Positions 22,503 to 26,792 of a stretch of DNA of 26,792 nucleotides are shown here, one piece after another; position 1 is the first letter of the stretch; each line of letters begins with the position of its first letter. The notes under the pieces were generated by a model. The model was given only the letters and a program-made list of their open reading frames with translations, was not told where the DNA came from and searched no databases. Origin of the DNA: Pseudomonadota bacterium. GTDB taxonomy: Bacteria; Pseudomonadota; Gammaproteobacteria; Burkholderiales; Burkholderiaceae_F. A program made the position numbers and the translations under genes. The stretch is from positions 1 through 26,792 of the forward strand of contig JAEZVV010000106.1 in NCBI GenBank assembly GCA_023443095.1, in the 5' to 3' direction.

Positions 22503-23435
22503 TCAGTCCTTGAAAAGGGTAAGCGCGGCGTCAAGGCCAGCGGCGTCGACCAGCGCGACCGCCGTGAGTTCAGGGGCGATGCGCTTGGCCAGACCGGTGA
22601 GCACCTTGCCCGGGCCGCATTCGACCATATGGGTGACGCCCTGCGCCTGCATCGCGAGCACCGTGCGGACCCATTGCACCGGCGCCGCCGCCTGGCGAGC
22701 GAGCGCATCGGCGATCCGTGCCGGCTCGGACTCGATCGCCACGTCGACGTTGTTGATTACCGGCACCGTGGGCGCGGCAATCGCTACGTCCGCCAAGCGG
22801 GCCCGCAGCTTGTCGCTCGCCGGCTGCAGCAGAGAGGAATGGAAAGGCGCCGACACCGGCAACAGCATCGCCCGCTTGGCGCCAAGCTTCTTGGCTTCGT
22901 CACAGGCGCGTTCGACCGCTGCCTTGGTCCCGGCGATCACGACCTGGGCCGGTGCATTGAAGTTGACGGGCTCGACCACTTCGCCTTGCGCCGCGGCGGC
23001 GCAGGCGGCGCGTACGGCGTCATCGTCGAGGCCGAGGATCGCCGCCATGCCACCCTGCCCCACAGGCACCGCGTCCTGCATCGCCTGCGCGCGGAACCGC
23101 ACCAGCTTGACCGCGTCTTCGAGCGAGAAGCTCCCAGCGGCGGTAAGCGCGGTGTATTCGCCCAGGCTGTGACCGGCCATCAGGTCCGGCACGCGGCCGC
23201 CGGCGGCGCGCCAAGCCTCGTACATGGCAAAGGCCGAGGCCAGCATCGCCGGCTGGGTGTTGACGGTGAGGTTGAGTTCTTCGGCCGGCCCGGCCGCGAT
23301 CAGAGCCGACAGATCGGAACCCAGCGCGGCCGAAGCACGCGCGAGCGTTCCCTGCACGGCGCCGTTGCCGGCAAAACTGTCGAGCATGCCGACCGACTGC
23401 GATCCCTGTCCGGGAAAAACGAATGCGAGTTTCAT
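22503..23435 (-). CDS. fabD: Malonyl-CoA-ACP transacylase
   Basis: FabD moves malonyl from CoA to ACP, supplying the extender unit for FabH and FabF. The 310-residue protein starts with the conserved MKLAFVFPGQGSQ, has the active-site GHSLGEYTAL with Ser90, and the His-containing APFHSSLL. I chose the ATG at 23435 because it begins the conserved N-terminus; the longer open frame upstream is a shadow of fabH. It starts 1 nt after the fabH stop and is followed by fabG after 3 nt. Confidence 0.97.
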   Translation of the reverse strand: MKLAFVFPGQGSQSVGMLDSFAGNGAVQGTLARASAALGSDLSALIAAGPAEELNLTVNTQPAMLASAFAMYEAWRAAGGRVPDLMAGHSLGEYTALTAAGSFSLEDAVKLVRFRAQAMQDAVPVGQGGMAAILGLDDDAVRAACAAAAQGEVVEPVNFNAPAQVVIAGTKAAVERACDEAKKLGAKRAMLLPVSAPFHSSLLQPASDKLRARLADVAIAAPTVPVINNVDVAIESEPARIADALARQAAAPVQWVRTVLAMQAQGVTHMVECGPGKVLTGLAKRIAPELTAVALVDAAGLDAALTLFKD

Positions 23436-23436
23436 A

Positions 23437-24414
23437 TCACCAACGAAGGAGAACGGAACCCCAGGTAAAGCCGCCGCCCACGCCTTGCAGCAGCAGCGTC
23501 TGCCCGGATCGGACCCGGCCGTCGCGTACCGCAGCATCCAGCGCCAGCGGCACCGACGCGGCCGAAGTATTGCCGTGTTGGTCCAGCGTGACGACGACGC
23601 GCTCAAACGGCACGTCAAGCTTCTTCGCAAGCGAGTTCAAGATGCGCAGATTGGCTTGGTGCGGCACAAACCAGTCGAGCTCCGAGCCTTCCATGCCGCC
23701 GGCGGCCAGCACTTCGAGCGCCGAGTCCGACAGCGAGGAGACCGCGAACTTGAAGACCGCCTGCCCATCCATCGCGAGGAAGGGATGGCCCACCACCGCG
23801 CCCTGATCGATGCGGCCGGTGGCGCAGAGAATTTTGGCCTGCCTGCCGTCGGCACGCAGGCGGCTGGCGATCAGGCCGGGAGCCTCGCTCGCCTCGATCA
23901 CCACAGCCCCGGCACCGTCGCCGAACAAGACGCAAGTGGCACGGTCGCTCCAGTCGAGCAGACGCGAGAAGATCTCGGCACCAATCACGAGCGCCCGGCG
24001 ATATGTGCCGGTGCGTACCAGGGCGTCCGCAGTCGCGAGCGCGTAGACAAAACCGCTGCACACCGCCTGCACGTCGAAAGCGGCAGCGCCGGCACAGCCG
24101 AGCTGCGCCTGGACCTGGCAGGCGGTGCTGGGAAAGACCTGGTCCGGGGTCGAGGTCGCCACCACGATCAGATCGATCGAATCCGGTCCCAGCCCCGCCA
24201 TTGCCAAGGCCGCCCGCCCCGCGCGGGCGGCAAGCTCGGTGGTTGTGAGGCCCGGCTCGGCCAGGTAACGGCTGCGGATTCCGGTACGGGTGGTGATCCA
24301 CTCGTCCGAGGTTTCGACACCCCGGGTCGCGAGCTCGCGCGCAAGCTCGGCGTTGCTCACCGAGCGCGCCGGCAAGGCCGAGCCGGTGCCGATGATGCGG
24401 GTGTAAGAGGTCAT
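23437..24414 (-). CDS. fabH: 3-oxoacyl-[acyl-carrier-protein] synthase 3
   Basis: FabH (KAS III) starts fatty acid synthesis by condensing acetyl-CoA with malonyl-ACP. The 325-residue protein has the Cys-His-Asn triad: C119 in VQAVCSGFVYAL, H252 in VPHQANLRI, and N282 in HGNTSAASVPLAL. The N-terminal RIIGTGSALPARSVSN and the DEWITTRTGIRSR segment are typical. It overlaps plsX by 4 nt (ATGA) and precedes fabD by 1 nt, so the three are probably translationally coupled. Confidence 0.98.
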   Translation of the reverse strand: MTSYTRIIGTGSALPARSVSNAELARELATRGVETSDEWITTRTGIRSRYLAEPGLTTTELAARAGRAALAMAGLGPDSIDLIVVATSTPDQVFPSTACQVQAQLGCAGAAAFDVQAVCSGFVYALATADALVRTGTYRRALVIGAEIFSRLLDWSDRATCVLFGDGAGAVVIEASEAPGLIASRLRADGRQAKILCATGRIDQGAVVGHPFLAMDGQAVFKFAVSSLSDSALEVLAAGGMEGSELDWFVPHQANLRILNSLAKKLDVPFERVVVTLDQHGNTSAASVPLALDAAVRDGRVRSGQTLLLQGVGGGFTWGSVLLRW

Positions 24415-25451
24415 GATTCGGTCATGGGTTCGACGCCGCCCTGCAGTTGCTCGCGGAAAGGCTCCATCGCGGCAATGGTGCGCTCTAGCAAACGGTGGTC
24501 GGCTGCGTCGTAACCGCGCTGCAGCGCCGCCTCAAATGCCTGCACACCGGCGCCGCCGTGGCTCTTGATCACGATGCCCCGCAGACCCAACAAGGCCGCG
24601 CCGTTGAGCCGCGCCGGATCGACCCGCCGCTTGAACCGCTTGAGGACCGGCATGGCCATGGCCGCTGCCAGCTTGGCTAGCGGTCCACGGGTGAACTCTT
24701 CCTTGATGAAGACCGCTATCAGATGAGCCACGCCTTCGGAAGCCTTGAGAGCGACGTTGCCGACAAAACCATCACAGACCACGACGTCGGTCGTGCCTTT
24801 GTAGATGTCATTGCCTTCGACGTTGCCATAGAAATTGAGCGGGCTTGCGCGCAAAAGATCGGCGGCGCGTTTGACTACGTCATTGCCCTTGATCGCTTCT
24901 TCGCCAATGTTCAAGAGACCCACGCTCGGCCGCTCGATTTCCTGCAGCGCCGCCACCAGGGCCGAACCGAGAATGGCGAACTGGAGCAGATGTTCGGGCG
25001 TGGAGTCGACGTTCGCGCCCAGGTCCAGCATCGTCGTGATGCCGCCCTTCTCGTTGGGAAGCGGGCTTGCGATCGCCGGGCGGTCGATGCCGTCGAGAGT
25101 CTTGAGGACGAAGCGCGAGATCGCCATCAAGGCGCCGGTATTGCCGGCGCTGATGCAGGCGTCGGCCGCACCGTCTTTGACCAGACGGATCGCCACGCGC
25201 ATCGAGGAATCGCGTTTGTTTCGCAGCGCCTGCGCCGGGGCTTCGTCCATGCCGATGACTTGCTCGGCATGCACTACCGTCAGGCGCGGGTGATCGCCTC
25301 GCGCGCCAAGCGCAGCAAGGATTTCATCGCGACGGCCCACCAGAAGCGCGGTCGCGCGAGGATGCGAATCGAGAAAGGAAAGTGTGGCCGGGATGGTGAC
25401 CTCGAGCCCGTGGTCACCCCCCATGCAATCAACTGCAAGTCTCACACTCAC
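24411..25451 (-). CDS. plsX: Phosphate acyltransferase PlsX
   Basis: PlsX converts acyl-ACP to acyl-phosphate, the donor for PlsY in phosphatidic acid synthesis, and so links fatty-acid and phospholipid synthesis. The 346-residue protein has the conserved LAVDCMGGDHG start, DACISAGNTGALMA, TMLDLGANVDSTPEHLLQFA, NIGEEAIKGND, FYGNVEGNDIYKG, and VCDGFVGNVALKASEG. The start appears to be GTG at 25451, with another GTG two codons later; neither has a strong ribosome site. rpmF ends 93 nt upstream. Confidence 0.96.
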   Translation of the reverse strand: MSVRLAVDCMGGDHGLEVTIPATLSFLDSHPRATALLVGRRDEILAALGARGDHPRLTVVHAEQVIGMDEAPAQALRNKRDSSMRVAIRLVKDGAADACISAGNTGALMAISRFVLKTLDGIDRPAIASPLPNEKGGITTMLDLGANVDSTPEHLLQFAILGSALVAALQEIERPSVGLLNIGEEAIKGNDVVKRAADLLRASPLNFYGNVEGNDIYKGTTDVVVCDGFVGNVALKASEGVAHLIAVFIKEEFTRGPLAKLAAAMAMPVLKRFKRRVDPARLNGAALLGLRGIVIKSHGGAGVQAFEAALQRGYDAADHRLLERTIAAMEPFREQLQGGVEPMTES

Positions 25452-25544
25452 TGCTGGGCCCCGCTCACGGACTGGGGACAGGAACTTCTGTCAGCCAGTG
25501 GGGCCAGCCGCGTCCGCGGCAAGGTCACAGCAGTCAACTGACGT

Positions 25545-25727
25545 TTATTCGTCAGCCTTGGTCGCCAGAACCTTCTTGCCACGGTAGAAACCGTTGGGGC
25601 TGATGTGGTGACGGCGGTGGTTCTCGCCCGTCGTCGGCTCGACGGCGGTGGGAGGATTGGTCAGAAAATCATGCGCGCGGTGCATGCCGCGCTTGGAAGG
25701 AGACTTCTTGTTTTGTTGAACAGCCAT
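25545..25727 (-). CDS. rpmF: 50S ribosomal protein L32
   Basis: A 60-residue basic ribosomal protein. MAVQQNKKSPSKRGMHRAHD is the standard L32 start, and the middle contains HHISPNGFYRGKKVL. It lacks the two CxxC pairs of zinc-binding L32 forms. I chose the ATG at 25727; the frame is open for four more codons upstream but the family starts at MAV. It lies between the DUF177 gene and plsX, the same order as yceD-rpmF-plsX in E. coli. Confidence 0.97.
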   Translation of the reverse strand: MAVQQNKKSPSKRGMHRAHDFLTNPPTAVEPTTGENHRRHHISPNGFYRGKKVLATKADE

Positions 25728-25754
25728 GGCTAACCCCACGAAGAGAAACGGTAA

Positions 25755-25760
25755 ATTGTA
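25755..25760 (-). promoter_or_regulatory. Possible -10 element of rpmF
   Basis: TACAAT (five of six consensus bases) lies 27 nt upstream of the rpmF ATG, between the DUF177 stop and rpmF. No good -35 is seen at the normal distance. A perfect 12-nt GC palindrome (25769-25780) sits in the spacer to -35 area. Confidence 0.35.
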
Positions 25761-25790
25761 ATCGAGACCGCGCCGGCGCGAAAGCCCAGC

Positions 25791-26327
25791 CTAATTCATC
25801 TTGCTGCGCTTCAGTGTTTCCAGCACCGCGAAAGGCCGCCGGCGGTCGTCGGCAAGCTCTTCTTGCGGGTTATCACCGGAGTCAAAGCCCGGCGCCGAGC
25901 AGTCTTCATGGCGCGGCGCGATCGGCAGCGACAGGATCGCTTCCTCCTCGACCCAGTCGGCCAAGCCTAGCGCGGACGAGCCCACGATGATCTCGGTGTC
26001 TTCGTCTTCGTCAATTGGAATCGCGTCGGCCTCGGCCTCCGTGTGCACGAAGCGGAACGGCACCTCGCGATCGAGCTCGATCGCCACGGGCTTGCCGCAG
26101 CGGTTGCAGCTCATGCGCACTTCGCCTCCCAACCGCATCATCGCTCCCGGATGCCCCTGCCCGTCGACGAGTCCATCGACCACATAGCTCAGCTGACCGT
26201 CGACGTCGACCAACATGGCCGCCAGCCGCGGCATATCAGCCAGGTGGATCGCCCCTTCTCGATGTCCGCGGCCCCGGGAAAGCTCGAAGACATCCAGCTT
26301 CTCTGCCTTGCCTTGTCGCTCGCTCAT
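25791..26327 (-). CDS. DUF177 family protein (YceD-like)
   Basis: A 178-residue protein of the DUF177/YceD family. Members in bacteria and plastids have been linked to accumulation of 23S rRNA, which fits the neighbouring rpmF for a large-subunit protein. Key features are the Cys pair C74 and C77 in MSCNRCGKP, acidic central segments (DAIPIDEDEDTEI), C143 in the HEDCSAPG segment, and a C-terminus ending in PFAVLETLKRSKMN, where family members usually have F..L..L. A GAGGGA ribosome site stands 4 nt before the ATG. It starts the DUF177-rpmF-plsX-fab run and is divergent from maf with only 24 nt between. Confidence 0.9.
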   Translation of the reverse strand: MSERQGKAEKLDVFELSRGRGHREGAIHLADMPRLAAMLVDVDGQLSYVVDGLVDGQGHPGAMMRLGGEVRMSCNRCGKPVAIELDREVPFRFVHTEAEADAIPIDEDEDTEIIVGSSALGLADWVEEEAILSLPIAPRHEDCSAPGFDSGDNPQEELADDRRRPFAVLETLKRSKMN

Positions 26328-26351
26328 GTGCTCCCTCGCTAAACTGCTGTT

Positions 26352-26792
26352 ATGAATACGCCGCGCATCGTACTAGCCTCGAGCTCCCGTTACCGTCGCG
26401 AGTTGCTCGAGCGACTGCACCTGCCGTTTGACGTGCTGGTGCCCAACCTCGACGAGTCCAGCCTTCCCAATGAGTCGCCGCGCGCCACCGCGCTGCGCCT
26501 GGCGCAGGCCAAGGCGCTCGCCGTCGCCGCGCAAGTGCCGGGAGCCGTGGTGATCGGCTCCGATCAGGTCGCCGACCTCGACGGCGCCCCCCTGGGCAAG
26601 CCTCATACCCACGAAGCCGCGGTCGAGCAGCTTGGCCGCATGCAGGGCAAGCTGGTTGTGTTTCATACCGGAGTGGCCGTGGCGGCCGCCGACGGCAGCG
26701 TCCAGGCCGATGTCGTCCCCACCCTGGTGCGGATGCGTCCGCTCGCCCCCGAGACCATCGAGGCCTACCTTCGCCGCGAAGAGCCCTACGAC
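26352..26792 (+). CDS. Maf/YceF family nucleotide pyrophosphatase (partial)
   Basis: The first 147 codons of a Maf-type pyrophosphatase; the frame is still open at the right edge of the window. The N-terminus MNTPRIVLASSSRYRRELLERL, then DESPRATALRLAQAKA-like sequence (NESPRATALRLAQAKAL), and IGSDQVADLDGAPLGKP with D71 match the YceF branch, which hydrolyses 7-methyl-GTP, better than the dTTP/UTP-specific YhdE branch. It is divergent from the DUF177 gene, the arrangement seen around yceF-yceD in E. coli. No clear ribosome site precedes the ATG at 26352. Confidence 0.92.
   Translation, partial: MNTPRIVLASSSRYRRELLERLHLPFDVLVPNLDESSLPNESPRATALRLAQAKALAVAAQVPGAVVIGSDQVADLDGAPLGKPHTHEAAVEQLGRMQGKLVVFHTGVAVAAADGSVQADVVPTLVRMRPLAPETIEAYLRREEPYD

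Noticed and set aside
19811..23468. Two long plus-strand open frames (543 and 569 codons) opposite fabF and opposite fabG/fabD
   Set aside because: Same cause: they are mirror frames of well-supported genes with high GC third positions, and have no motif or plausible ribosome site.

Overview
This is a GC-rich window (by eye in the mid-60s percent) from the core chromosome of a betaproteobacterium, most likely near Rhodocyclales. The lineage is inferred from gene orders typical of that group: uvrC-pgsA-tRNA-Gly, lepA-lepB-DUF4845-rnc-era-recO-pdxJ-acpS-nagZ, rpoE-rseA-rseB-mucD, and DUF177-rpmF-plsX-fabH-fabD-fabG-acpP-fabF. An EarP/EF-P(Arg32) pair agrees with it. Nothing here identifies a species, and I see no mobile element, CRISPR array or integration scar.

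Layout. (1) 1-2625, minus strand: uvrC, pgsA, then tRNA-Gly(GCC) with its own consensus promoter and terminator. (2) 2659-4440, plus strand: earP and efp, divergent from uvrC and closed by an intrinsic terminator. (3) 4687-7989, minus strand: a polar amino acid ABC transporter with two tandem, roughly 85 percent identical binding proteins, one permease and one ATPase. (4) 8125-15890, minus strand: a tightly packed run from lepA to nagZ covering EF4, signal peptidase I, RNase III, Era, RecO, PdxJ, AcpS and NagZ. (5) 16037-26327, minus strand: DUF177-rpmF-plsX-fabHDG-acpP-fabF running into a YgfX-like membrane protein and then the sigma-E module rpoE-rseA-rseB-mucD, which ends at an intrinsic terminator before lepA. 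(6) 26352 to the right edge, plus strand: the start of a Maf/YceF-type nucleotide pyrophosphatase.

How it fits together. Blocks 4 and 5 deal with growth of the envelope and translation apparatus. PlsX, FabH, FabD, FabG, ACP and FabF make acyl chains. AcpS, in block 4, loads ACP with phosphopantetheine. PgsA makes phosphatidylglycerol phosphate. LepB processes exported proteins, NagZ recycles murein, and sigma-E/RseA/RseB/MucD senses and repairs envelope damage. EarP rhamnosylates EF-P on Arg32, and that residue is present in the adjacent efp.

Most of the window is ordinary housekeeping sequence, and I did not find an undescribed multi-gene system. The points most worth a second look are the tandem binding-protein duplication with retained promoter elements, a PdxJ of a different sequence class from the E. 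coli type, a strong hairpin in front of efp, the coupling of the fatty-acid cluster to rpoE through a YgfX-like protein, and a Ser in place of Asn in the Era G4 motif. No gene-free stretch exceeds 300 bases. The longest is 4441-4686, which holds the efp terminator and two inverted repeats.
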